Assembly (NCBI RefSeq): GCF_964340395.1
Contig: NC_135562.1
Span: 19,736,626-19,800,625 of the forward strand
Length of the DNA stretch: 64,000 nt
Direction: 5' to 3'
DNA from: Glandiceps talaboti
Lineage: Eukaryota; Hemichordata; Enteropneusta; Spengelidae
Part shown: piece by piece, positions 51,265 to 61,326 of the stretch
Layout: each line of letters begins with the position of its first letter
How positions within the stretch are numbered: position 1 is the stretch's first letter
Program-made: the position numbers and the translations under genes
Notes under the pieces: model-generated
Seen by the model: the letters and a program-made list of their open reading frames with translations, nothing else
What the model was told of the DNA's origin: nothing
Database searches by the model: none

Positions 51265-51992
51265 ACATGAAAAAATACACAAGGAAAAGGGGAAATCCTC
51301 CTGGGCCCCACTGGAAGTAAGATCTGGACACTCCCTTACGAATGTTAAAGTTCGCTATTCTCAATATGCACTGTTTTTCACACAAAAGCCTTTACCTTTG
51401 ATAGCTATACATCCAACATGGAAACTTCTCGTTGCCAGTAGGTAGTAGTTATCTCACACTTACTTCAAAGGTGGATGTGGACATTTTATACAGGTGAACA
51501 ACGCACATTGAGTTCCGACGAAGAGCATGTATACACGTGGAAAGCTGAACACCGACGCACCATTCCACGTCGACCAAGCGTCACTGCGACCTTGCACCAC
51601 CGTTGTCTGGCGAAGTCTGACTCCCACCTTTTACACTAACATAATACGTTGTTCTCTCTAATTTGTTTATCATTGTCCCAACATTAATATACTCTCTCGA
51701 CCAATCAAAAGATCTAACGTCTCTCGAGTCATTATAATGATAGCGCATCCAGGTGGACGTCTACACAGTTGTATGTTAATGAATTCAGAGTACAAAATAA
51801 ACTACTTCGAATACATCAGTGCCAATACTCAAGCTCTACGTAACAGTTATTATCATTATTATTAGTCATTGAAGAATGTTGGCACATTTTAGATGCTCTT
51901 CACGCCAGTATGGATTAAAATTAAAACAGGAAAACGACAAAGTGACTGAGTCGATACTTGTGTTCTTTGTGACTCAAATGAATTTGATAATG

Positions 51993-51998
51993 ATTATA
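51993..51998. repeat. Target-site duplication, 3' side of element
   Basis: attata directly before the element's 3' end, identical to 56,298-56,303. The empty site in copy A has a single gattata followed by acttac. Confidence 0.75.
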
Positions 51999-52200
51999 TA
52001 AGTGGTTTATTTACCCAATCGTATAAAAATGATTACAAAATAATGGTAACAAAAATCAAAAGAGAGAAGGGTAAATGGGGAGTCAAGAAATAGCTTACAG
52101 CTAGTCTAGCCTGATCCCCGACATTGTATATTGCGAATGAAAACAATTAGAGGGTTCAGTCATTAAGATGACTGAAAACATAACTGGGAGAAAAAAATAT

Positions 52201-52237
52201 ATATCACATATACATATACATATACATGTACACACAC
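52201..52237. repeat. (CATATA)n-like tract in the element's 3' UTR
   Basis: tatcacatatacatatacat and tacatgtacacacac: a short dinucleotide-like tract inside the retrotransposon 3' UTR. Confidence 0.7.
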
Positions 52238-52322
52238 AAAAACTCCAAAAAACATTTTTACTACATGAAGAAGTCTAATACAATAAACGAAAAGTCAATA
52301 CATCTGTAAGTTTACAATTTAA

Positions 52323-55267
52323 TCACCTGTACTGCTCTACTAAATATTGTTTCAGAGATTTCCTAAAAATATATTGGGAATTTTTCGATCTGATTTGAAT
52401 AGGAATATCATTCCAAATTTTTGCACCTACGAATGAAATAGCAAACTGACCAAAATTTGTTCTCGCATGGTACGGGTAAAGTTTTGACGATGGCAGAGTC
52501 TCGTGTCATATTCATGTTTTTTGTCACTAAAATAATCGGACAAGATATGTGGTGAGTTCAAGTGAACCAGGCTGTAAATAAAAGAACCTATTAAGAGTTT
52601 GTGAAGCTTGTAAATATCTACAATATTTAGCTGTATAAATAAAGGAGCCGAGTGTTCCATGTGAGATTTTAACAGCATCGTGCGAACAATCATTTTTTGG
52701 GCAGTTAGAATGCAATTCAGATATGTTGGGTAAGTACTGCCCCAAACCTCTAGGCCGTAAGAAATATGGGGAAGTATAAAGGCATTGTACAAAAGTATTA
52801 AAATACTTAGTGGTAAAATGTGTCTTAGTCTATACAGAATTCCACATTTCTTCCTTATGAGTATATTTATTCTGTTAATATGGTCAGACCAGGTGAGGTG
52901 TTTATCTAATGAAATTCCAACAAAAGAAACAACATCCACCTCTTTGATTTGATCTCCACGAATGACAATAGAACCAGTTACATCTATTTTTTGTTGTCGA
53001 CCCCTGAAGATAATAAAATTTGTTTTATTTCTATTTATGGTTAATTTATTGCTATCACACCAGAGTTGAACATCATGTAAATGATTTGATACTGTAGTAA
53101 GATCAATGTGATATGGATTAGAAAAAGAATGGAAAAGATTTGAATCGTCTGCGAACAGTCGAAAATCAAAGAATGTTGAAGACTTTTGTAGATCATTTAT
53201 ATAGATAAGAAATAAAGTGGGACCCAGAACTGAGCCTTGAGGTACACCATGACAAATTGTGGATTTTACTGACGAATGGCCATTTGAGTGGACGAACTGA
53301 GAGCGGTCTGTGAGATAACTTTTTACCCATTCTTGACAAGGACCCCTAAACCCATAATGTTCAAGTTTGGATAACAAAATTGGATGATTGATTGTGTCGA
53401 AAGCTTTGCTGAAATCAATAAATACTCCTATAGTTGGACTTCCCTTGTCGATTTCTCGCAAAATATGATTTACTATATTGATCAGGGTCAGGTTGGTACT
53501 ATGTTTTTTTCTAAAGCCGTACTGATGCTTGTACAAAATATCGAATTTTTCAAGGTAGGAAGTAATTTGTTTATTTATAGCTATTTCAAAAACCTTGCTA
53601 AACAAGGACAGAATGGATATCGGTCTATAGTTTCCAACTGTTTCCCTATCTCCTTTTTTGAAAATAGGCGTAACTTTAGCAATTTTTAGGGCTGTGGGGA
53701 ATACACCAGTTGAAAATGAAATATTTATAATGTGGGCCAATGGCTTTGATATGATATCAGCTGCGTCGATAAGGAGCCTTGGGGGTAGATTATCCCATCC
53801 GCTAGCTTTTTTGCAATCTAAATTGGCTAAAAGTCTGGTTACCTCAAAGACAGTAACTGGTTGAAGAAAAAAGGAGTGTGGTAAAGATAAATCAAGATAA
53901 TCCCTATAATCACAAGATGCATGTGGAATATCGTTTGCCAGCTTTTCACCAACTTTAACAAAGAAATCATGGAAACTCTGAACTACCTCAGCTGGGTCTG
54001 ACACAACACGTCCAGTACCATTTACATCAATATTTAAATTTTCTGGCAACTTATCAGGACCGTATTTCTTACCCAAAAGATCATTCACAACATTCCAAAT
54101 TTTGTTACTCTGGTTTACATTGAATAAATTTACATAGTAATTCTTTTTAGCACATCTCAGAACACTGGTAAGTATATTTCTGTAAGACTTGTAATGGGAA
54201 ACTGCACTTGACTCATGTTGACTAGTAATAACTTTTGCATATAATGTGTGCTTAGTGTTAATAGATTTCTTAATTGCTTTAGTTATCCAAGGATTTTTAT
54301 TTCGCTTAGACTTGAGAGTCTTGACCTTCATGGGTGCATGAAGATCGCACACCTGGATGAATAAGTCGTGAAATGTGTCAAAGGCAGTATCTGCATTACT
54401 ATTTTTATTTAAAATATTCCAATCCACCTTACGTAAGTCAGAAACAAAATTATCCTTATTATAACACTTGAAGTCTCTTACAAGTACAGACCTTAAAATT
54501 GGTAAATGTATATTAAAATTATCAAAAATGGAGAAGACCGGGAAATGATCAGAGATATCAGCAATGACTGTACCTGCGTCAATCTGACAGGAGCATATAT
54601 TTGTATAAATGTGGTCAATTGTTGATTTCGAGGTATTTGTGATTCTGGTTGGCACTGAAATTAACTGTTCAAGATGAAGACACTGCATTCTAGATACGAA
54701 ATTTCTGGCATTATTATCTGGCTTGGCAACATCGATATTGAAATCTCCCATGAGAATACAATATTTCTTATCAAGTTTTACATTACAAAGAACATCAAAA
54801 AGACTATTTTCGAACTCTGAAATATTTGTACCCGGTTTACGGTATAAAACACCAACGACAATGCGATTTTTACTACCACATATTTCAAACCATAAGGATT
54901 ATGTGTGCATAACATTATATTGCAAAATCTTATAGTTGAGGGAGGAGTGGATGTATGCACCAACTCCACCACCTCGGCCAAAGTTTCTCGACACTAGCTC
55001 GAGAGAATAGTTTGGTAAATTAAGTAGACTGGAATTGTCAATTTTCCAAGTTTCGGAAATACCGATAACTTTGAAAGAGTTTTCCATACAATGGTTATAC
55101 AAAAGAGCAACATCGTCTATGCTATTAGAAAGTGAGCGAGCATTGCAATGTGACACAGAGAAAGAAGTTTTGAGATTTGAATAGAAATTCTGGTTAAATA
55201 TTGCCGGTTCTAATGAATAGTTATTGATAACAAAAAGATTATCTATATAGGTTTGGTCACTGTTCAT
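52323..55267 (-). pseudogene. Retrotransposon ORF2: APE endonuclease plus reverse transcriptase, two lesions
   Basis: Starts with ATG at 55,267, 34 nt after ORF1, and would end with TGA at 52,323-52,325, about 980 codons. The endonuclease comes first, with motifs SHCNARSLS, GISETW, GVLYRKPG, MGDFNID and SDHFPVF. The reverse transcriptase follows, with KKGDRETVGNYRPIS, YGFRKKHS, FIDFSKAFDTINH, GVPQGSVLGPTLFLIYIND and RLFADDSNLF (catalytic FADD). It makes and inserts the element's cDNA at a nicked target. Lesions: an in-frame TAA at 54,899-54,901 inside the endonuclease, with coding resuming in the same frame, and a frameshift near 52,475-52,487. After the frameshift, the conserved C-terminal tail (ARTNFGQFAISFVGAKIW) continues in another frame. 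All catalytic motifs are otherwise present, so decay is recent. Confidence 0.92.
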
Positions 55268-55301
55268 TTAAGAAAAATGTTACATTTGCCTCAATAACTA
55301 A

Positions 55302-56186
55302 TTAAGTACAATACTTAGCAATATCAGCTTCATTTGAGATTGTAATAGATCGAGCTTGCTGGTCTCTCTTGATGTAAATTCGGCCATTGTGAGTCCACAG
55401 ATATCGATATCCCGATTTCTTCCTTGCATTGTTGACTTTACCTTGAAGTTGTCTTGCAGCAGGACATAAATTCTCATTTATATAGATATCGTTCTTTGTA
55501 GAGTAGCCAAGATTTTCCGTCGATATGTGTTTTATCTTGCGGCGCTGGTCATAGATAGCGTTCCGACTTCTTCGGTTGGTGAATGCTACAATTATCGGTC
55601 TGTGTCGAGCAGTGTGAGGTAGAGTAGGGCTTTGGACTTTGCCGATGCGATGCGTAACATCGATGTCATCTATACTGATTCCAGGATTGATATTTCGTAA
55701 AACAGATAATGTTATGTCATCTGTATTTTCATTTTCGCGCTCAGGTATTCCACTAATTTCCAAGTTATTTCGGCACGAATACTGGTTTTGTTGATTTGCA
55801 TCTATTTCCAAGGTAGTGATACGATTACGTAACTCGGTATTTGTTTTTTCGAGATTTTTGTTCGTTTCCTCAAGTTCAGAAATGCGATAAAGCAGATTTT
55901 CGAACTTTTCGTTAATGAAATCCATTGACGTCGTCAAGGTTGTTTGGCCATGTTTCAGACTAGAGATCTCTTGACTGATGTATTCCAGTTTTTCCATTAC
56001 TAATACCAATGTAACGTCACCTTTGTTACCTGTTGACACGTCATCGTCAGCCGCCATGTTAGCATTACTTTCTTGGAGTTGTAGGGTTGTAGATCTTTTC
56101 ATGTTGCAGGAGCGGCATAACATCAAATCATCGCCACTCGAGACTACTGCTCTCTTGGTCTTGCAATGAGAACACTTTGAAGGCAT
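55302..56186 (-). CDS. Retrotransposon ORF1 protein, 294 aa, intact
   Basis: The N-terminus has two CxxC pairs (Cys5/Cys8 and Cys24/Cys27, motifs CSHC and CRSC), likely one zinc site. Residues about 60-135 contain a predicted coiled coil (EKFENLLYRISELEETNKN with heptad Leu/Ile spacing). From about 140, the RNNLEISGIPE motif and downstream HRIGK and FTNRRSRN resemble the RRM-like domain of L1/CR1-type ORF1 proteins (transposase_22-like), which bind element RNA and act as nucleic-acid chaperones in the RNP. No internal stop is present. The start is the first ATG after the 5' UTR, and the MPSKCSHCK start fits the zinc motif. ORF2 follows after 34 nt, implying reinitiation or coupled translation. 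Confidence 0.9.
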   Translation of the reverse strand: MPSKCSHCKTKRAVVSSGDDLMLCRSCNMKRSTTLQLQESNANMAADDDVSTGNKGDVTLVLVMEKLEYISQEISSLKHGQTTLTTSMDFINEKFENLLYRISELEETNKNLEKTNTELRNRITTLEIDANQQNQYSCRNNLEISGIPERENENTDDITLSVLRNINPGISIDDIDVTHRIGKVQSPTLPHTARHRPIIVAFTNRRSRNAIYDQRRKIKHISTENLGYSTKNDIYINENLCPAARQLQGKVNNARKKSGYRYLWTHNGRIYIKRDQQARSITISNEADIAKYCT

Positions 56187-56297
56187 GACAATGGTCCATT
56201 AATCGCAAAAATAGGCAGTATTTAGACAAACTTTTGGGGAGCCATGTACATAGTGATGTTGTTCCTTGTGTCATGCTCCTCTTTACCCTGTACCTTT

Positions 56298-56391
56298 ATT
56301 ATAACTTCCCATTGATTTTTCTTTTGCCAATGCTAGGTTCAAGTATATTATTTTCAACAATATTTTTATTGTCCACCTTCTCATGAAAAAT
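56298..56391 (+). repeat. Copy B of the dispersed repeat, right part
   Basis: attataacttcccattgatt through gtccaccttctcatgaaaaa matches copy A 47,958-48,052. This completes the copy interrupted by the retrotransposon. The homology stops at tatgaaaaat in A and catgaaaaat in B, which defines the repeat's right border. It contains the near-palindrome acaatatttttattgt. Confidence 0.88.
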
Positions 56392-56399
56392 CTATATGA

Positions 56400-56780
56400 A
56401 AAGTAAATCATATATGTAGGGTAAATAAGATGTTTAGGGTAAATCAGATATCTAGGGTATATCAGATATGTATGGTAAATCCTATATCTAGGATAAATCA
56501 GATATATAGGATAAAACCTGGATATAGCGTATATCAGATATGTAGGGTATATCAGATATGTACGGTAAATCCTATATCTAGGATAAATCAGATATATAGG
56601 ATAAAACCTATATATAGCGTAATTCAGATACATAGAGTAAATCCTAAATGTAGGGTAAATCTGTTACATACAGTAAATCCTATAAGTAGGGTAAATCAGA
56701 TCTGTAGAGTAAATGAGATATTTACGGTAAATACTATATATAGGGTAAATCAGATATACAGGGTAAATCAGATATGTAGT
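56400..56780. repeat. ~20-bp AT-rich minisatellite (gtaaatcagatatgtagg-like)
   Basis: About nineteen degenerate copies of a 20-bp unit such as gtaaatcagatatgtagg, with variants aatcctatatctagg and ataaaacctatatatag. Both strands read as Tyr/Ile/Leu-rich repeats, a composition effect. It begins right after the dispersed-repeat border and ends within a reverse-transcriptase fragment. Confidence 0.92.
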
Positions 56781-56939
56781 TTCAATTACAGATGTATTGC
56801 TACAATCCATTATAACATGGATTTCATCACCAATCATTTTAGCATTACATAAATGACATATTCTTTCATCTGGAGGAATTCCTTTGTGTAGTCTTTTGAT
56901 TGGTAAATTATGTTCTGAGATCCTGAGTTTAGTTGTCAT
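56781..56939 (-). pseudogene. C-terminal fragment of another reverse transcriptase (zf-RVT-like)
   Basis: Minus strand: TKLRISEHNLPIKRLHKG, then IPPDERICHLCNAK, then IGDEIHVIMDCS. This is the characteristic C-terminal signature of many non-LTR retrotransposon ORF2 proteins: a Leu/Arg segment, R-x-C-x-x-C, then D/E-D-E-x-H-x-x-x-x-C. The upstream frame is closed by TGA just before the ATG, and the downstream end runs into the 20-bp minisatellite, so only about 55 codons survive. It is unrelated to the CR1-like element next door. Confidence 0.65.
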
Positions 56940-57648
56940 AGTAGATCAGATCAGGTGTGAGGGGATATAATACTGGGTGATGAAAACAATTAAACGTTCT
57001 TAGCCTGTTTTAGAGGTCACGTGATAAAATACGCAAATTTACTCATATGCTAAATTACATTCGCTAATTTTGAACCTTAACAATTGAACCATTCATTGAC
57101 AACAGGAAAATAATACGTGTAAATAACCCTAGCCTGTTTACAGCACTGCTGAGATACATTGTTAGGATGGGGTCACAGTGGGGGGGGGGGGGGGGGAAGG
57201 AGAAAATATTTTGTTCAATTTTTTTTTGGAGCCCCCCCCCTCCATCCTGCTCTTAAAAATTGTTGTGCCCTCCACCCCAAAAACAGACTCTCGAATTTTT
57301 GTAGCCTCCCCCTACACATATTTTAATATGTGTATCCCTCTTCCCATGCACTTCCCGCATTCTAGAGTAAAATTGTATAGTACACTACATTGAAATAACA
57401 ATGGCAATCAACTTCAGCGTCCATACATAACAGTGGGAGATTTTGCTACAAATAGATGTGGACTTTGCAAAAACAAAGGTCTCACACTGGGCTGTAATGT
57501 TGTACTTGGAAATGCTTAGCCAGCAAGATTTTCTCTTTAAATCTTGATTTGGGGCAGAAACAGCATCCCCATGATAGCGAGTAGGGGTGGGGGTGGGGGT
57601 GTGAGCACATTTTACCTCCCGTAAGGAAGGTTTTAATATAGCAATGAA

Positions 57649-57650
<2 letters not shown>
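56940..57650. other. No gene seen; G-run and C-run pair
   Basis: Contains a run of about 19 G broken by few bases (57,179-57,197) and a C-run (about 57,231-57,240), which can pair as a hairpin across about 30 nt or form a quadruplex. A gggtgggggtgggggt tract lies at about 57,585. The rest is unremarkable. Confidence 0.6.

Positions 57651-57651
<1 letters not shown>

Positions 57652-57698
<47 letters not shown>
57652..57698. repeat. (GT)n microsatellite
   Basis: About 23 uninterrupted GT dinucleotides ending in gtctgtattacc. Confidence 0.95.
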
Positions 57699-57699
<1 letters not shown>

Positions 57700-57848
57700 T
57701 GTATTACCATTTCCGAAAAAACGGCTGCATCAATTCAAACGAAATTTCATAGACATGTTCCGTAGGGTAATGGCCAGAACTGATTAGGTTTTGATAATAA
57801 TCCAATGAATATTAATTACCAATTTGAGTAATTAATCGATCGAACGAA

Positions 57849-58083
57849 TATAAAGTTGGCGTCAGATTCAGATTCAGATTCAGGTAGTGTTATCTTATGA
57901 ACGTTATATTGAGCGTCAGATGGCCTCATGATCCGAAGACACCCGATGGACTCAAACCTGAAATAATACCGTTGAGACTACAGGGAAGGATTCTGCTTCA
58001 CTGCCGTCGAGTGTCTTCGGATCTGAGGCTATCTGATGCTCAATATGACGCTACCTGAATCTGAATCTGACGCCAACTTTATA
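57849..58083. mobile_element. Fold-back (MITE-like) element, ~235 bp
   Basis: tataaagttggcgtcagatt at 57,849 is repeated exactly as its reverse complement ending at 58,083. Homology continues inward through gattcaggtag, attgagc(g/a)tcagat and atccgaagacac to arms of about 100 and 80 bp around a ~54-bp spacer. The left arm carries an additional gattca copy and about 15 extra bases. The palindrome reaches into the flanks as TATA, so a TA-type target duplication is possible. There is no coding capacity, consistent with a non-autonomous DNA transposon. Confidence 0.8.
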
Positions 58084-58089
58084 CTCATG

Positions 58090-59110
58090 CTCTACAGACA
58101 GTCTGGACATTCGTCACGCATGCGCACATCTCAAGTGGCAAATGGCGCGATATTTCAACGTGATTCTACGGAGTAGAAAGCGATTGACGTGATTGAAATA
58201 TTGACTGTTCCAAACTAATGCGTAAAGTAATGGAAATGAAAATTCAAGATCAACTATGTCATTATATACTCTTCAAAACAGAGCACTCCAATAGCAATAA
58301 AATATAGCCATTATAAAACATTCACCATACAATTAACTTTACCCTTCAAAAGCTGTTTCCCAAACAGCTTATGAACTTGCAAGTAAAAGCTCACGAAACG
58401 GCCTGGGCTAAGAGAAAACAGCAGGGGCTAACGTTAGTACACTCACTGAGTGTTCCTTGCGCGGAAACACGTAAATGAAGCCCTGTAACATAAAATCTGA
58501 CGATGCAATGATACAGCATAAGCATCTGTTAGTTTGGTATGGGTCTTTTTCAATCTTTGGCCAATGAATGTTTGTTACTCAACACCACAAATCTAGGAAG
58601 TGTTTAGAGAAAACGGATGAGTGACATGTTCATATGACTTTTGACCTTATGCAAATAAAATAACTTGACCTAAACAATAATAAATAGGTCATACGCCGTG
58701 ATCGTGACGCAGTTGACGTTTCATTGTCTGTTTTTTTCTCCATACAAATCTGTACATTTTCTACATTAATAAAGAATATGTATCGTTTATAAAAGATTAT
58801 ATATATATATTGCACATTAGGCAAGAAAAATAAGTAAATAAAAACAGAACCGTAGTTAGTAATAGTGTACTACTAACGTCCCACTACGCCGTATACATGA
58901 CATAGGCGCGGGTAGTCAGATATAGATATCGTCTGATATATTTGTTGGCGCCACCTGGCGGGAAGACTGAAAAAAACGAAAGCGATGGATCGTGTTTGCG
59001 GTTTGCGGTCGAAAACACGGTCAAAAGTTAATTGCTCCATTGAAACTCCAGACAAATTTATTAGAGCTGGTAAATCAATGTCATTGGCTGCTGGCACTGC
59101 ACCAAATGCG
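58090..59110. other. No gene seen
   Basis: AT-rich. A minus-strand open frame at 58,873-59,097 has normal-looking composition but no splice or homology support beyond a ttcgtttttttcag-like tract. Nothing else was recognised. Confidence 0.45.
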
Positions 59111-59112
59111 AC

Positions 59113-59461
59113 ATATTCGCATGTGAAAACGTTTGAATTTGTAGTAAATATCTAGTGGCATATCCTACTATTCAGACATATGCACACATATTCTGAGAAT
59201 TTGGAGTCGACGTATGTATGTCAGAATATCACGTTTAACGATGAGAAGATGAACCACTTTGACATATAATATTCACATCGTATTCTCACCATGAATATCT
59301 AAGAATACGTCTACGAATAGGATGTGAATATCTGTGTATATGATAGGCATACGAGCGTATTCTAACCATAATACTGGGTATTATTAAGAGAATATGGACG
59401 TATTATTAACGTAAACTAATAGGAATACTATAACCATACCTCATCTGAATACTCACGAATA
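59113..59461. other. Dense cluster of GAATA/TATTC words
   Basis: Fifteen GAATA or TATTC pentamers occur in 349 bp, starting at 59113, 59169, 59188, 59224, 59270, 59281, 59293, 59303, 59315, 59326, 59358, 59390, 59423, 59447 and 59457. About one would be expected from base composition. The central six are spaced 10-12 bp apart and the next four intervals are 32, 32, 33 and 24 bp, near multiples of a helical turn. The surrounding sequence is not a clean tandem repeat. Confidence 0.6.
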
Positions 59462-59652
59462 CCTCTTGCATATCCCATGCATATATTTGCATATTTAATT
59501 ACACAAACACGTTATTAATTAATAATTAGAATAATTTATTAAAGGAGTGTACTCCAAAGGTGTTTATTTAAAACATTACAAAACGGGCAAGAAATACGTG
59601 AAACAATTCTTTATATCTATATCGCATCATTGCAAATCATAGTTGTCACTTA

Positions 59653-59808
<156 letters not shown>

Positions 59809-59888
59809 TATCATATTGTCGGGCTATGTCCTACCCATCACTGAATAACTAATCTATTGTGTTTGCTAATCTATTAACACGAATGCTG

Positions 59889-60083
59889 TTATTGTGACAT
59901 AAAGTGTAGACTCGTAAATTCCCATTCAAGAAATAGCTCATCAATGCAGCGACCTCTACGACAATCTCTTAAATCACTTCCTTTTTGCCAAGTTATACAT
60001 TCCTCACAAATAGTTGTACGCCCTCTTTGACGATCAAAGAAGACATAAGCAACAAACGGTAAAACAAAAGAATCGACATAATA
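59889..60083 (-). CDS. Candidate exon with Cys-rich, protein-like peptide; unrecognised
   Basis: A 64-codon stop-to-stop frame without ATG, ending with TAA at 59,889-59,891. It encodes FFDRQRGRTTICEECITWQK, then GSDLRDCRRGRCIDELFLEW. The CxxC and C(x)5C spacing and charged/aromatic balance look like real protein. An acceptor is plausible inside it (ttatgtcttctttgatcgtcaaag), which would make it a terminal exon. No domain could be assigned, and no upstream exon was found, so chance remains possible. Confidence 0.28.
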   Translation of the reverse strand, partial: YYVDSFVLPFVAYVFFDRQRGRTTICEECITWQKGSDLRDCRRGRCIDELFLEWEFTSLHFMSQ

Positions 60084-60089
60084 TCATAA

Positions 60090-61320
60090 GTGATAATGAG
60101 AGTGAACTATGCTCTTTTGAAAATACCATAATTAAATAGTATTAATGTTTCGGTGGTATCGACACTGACCTCGACCAACTTCATACTTAAGAACGAACTC
60201 ATACTTGATACAATTAAGTTCAATTAACTATTGTGACCACTTAGCCGCCGTAATATGTTGTCTCCAATAATAAAAGGTCTCTCTCATTTATATGATTTCG
60301 GGTGTTTAAGGTTTTTTTCACAAAACACTAAAACGTTCTTCGGAAATAGACGGATACTTAGCAAAGACTTTCTTCTCTTCAGTAACTAACATAATATTAA
60401 CAACATAAAAGTTAAAGACTCTGACTTTCCCAGAATTAAAACTAGTAAATTGGCTCAATGTGCAAACTTGATTTTAAGTGTTGAAATACATCATTGTCTG
60501 GCCCAACATATGGTTTATGTCAACTCTTGTAGAACTACATATGCACTGGCAGGTTGGTCAAATATCTACATTGTTTCCATATCTAGTTTACCATTATCTA
60601 TGCACGTTATGGAAAATTAGGAAATTCAATACAATGGATTTAATAATCTGACCTGTAGAGACTGAAGACAAAATATAGGAAACACTAATATTTTCACCTT
60701 AGACCTGAGGGGCACAAGCTGAACTTATAGTATTTCAGCCTAGATTTGAAGTTTTGTACTTTCTGAAGCAACCTCAACCACCACTTGTAATTGACTGAAA
60801 TCAAATATTGATATCGTGATATAACTCACAAACGATCCGATGACATCATTTATCATACGTATCAAACATGTTCAGGAAATCGGTACTATGCAATCAACTG
60901 TTTTAACAATGCCAGGATAATCGTAATGGTCTGGAAGACATGCATCAACATTAAAAGTACACTGGTTTGTTAAAATATTTTCATTTGAGTAATATGCTTA
61001 CAAACTCAGCTTGTGTCACTTCAACCCCCCCCTCCCCATTCCCTCAAAGTTTACCTAAATATTGATCAAGACATTTTAGGACACATTCACTTTTACGGCC
61101 GGAGGGGGAGAGGAGACTAAGTAGTCAGTTTTACAAAGCAGATCGGTGAGAGGGTTTGACTTATTCCGATATTGCGTTTTAAAGTAATTGCTTTCCCTTG
61201 GTAAAAGGCTGACAAGGGGGTCAGTCTATTTCAGTACAAAACAAACAAAATATTCCAGGCCCGTCCCCAGCCGTAAACAAATCCTTTAACAAGCTGAACA
61301 CAAACTCTATTTGCATGGCT
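60090..61320. other. No gene seen
   Basis: AT-rich DNA without recognisable exon, RNA gene or element; a C-rich run (caaccccccc) lies at about 61,022. Confidence 0.5.
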
Positions 61321-61326
61321 GATTGT

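Larger units (their letters stand above)
49950..51998 (+). repeat. Dispersed ~1-kb repeat, copy B, left part (interrupted)
   Basis: Matches copy A from ggccgagtctgctgacaggc through gaatttgataatgattata, where the retrotransposon begins. Relative to A it has about 1 kb of extra or replaced sequence at roughly 50,200-51,250 and an extra ~90 bp at about 51,521-51,610 bounded by cgaag on both sides. The remainder of the copy resumes at 56,298. Divergence from A by many point changes shows the duplication or insertion of this family is old. Confidence 0.85.
51999..56297 (-). mobile_element. Near-full-length CR1/L2-like non-LTR retrotransposon, ~4.3 kb
   Basis: Minus-strand element with a 5' UTR (about 56,187-56,297), ORF1 (55,302-56,186), ORF2 (52,323-55,267, broken) and a 3' UTR of about 324 nt ending gggtaaataaaccactta, with AATAAA at 52,007-52,012 and no poly(A) tail. 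A 6-bp direct repeat attata flanks it (51,993-51,998 and 56,298-56,303). Copy A of the surrounding repeat shows the unoccupied site gattataacttac, which fixes both ends. APE-type endonuclease, reverse transcriptase order and ORF1 type fit the Jockey-superfamily CR1/L2/Daphne/Crack group; the exact clade needs a phylogeny. Two lesions in ORF2 make this copy inactive. Confidence 0.9.

Noticed and set aside
46904-52000. Repeat copies A and B as the two LTRs of an LTR retrotransposon
   Set aside because: No gag/pol sequence lies between them, no TG...CA ends, no primer-binding site was recognised, and B has large extra segments.
56283-56852. Tyr/Ile-rich open frames over the 20-bp minisatellite
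   Set aside because: Open on both strands at once purely because the 20-bp AT-rich unit is stop-poor in some frames.
58949-58961. CTCF-like site (cgccacctggcgg)
   Set aside because: Matches about 11 of 13 core positions, but a single match in 64 kb with no supporting context is not enough.
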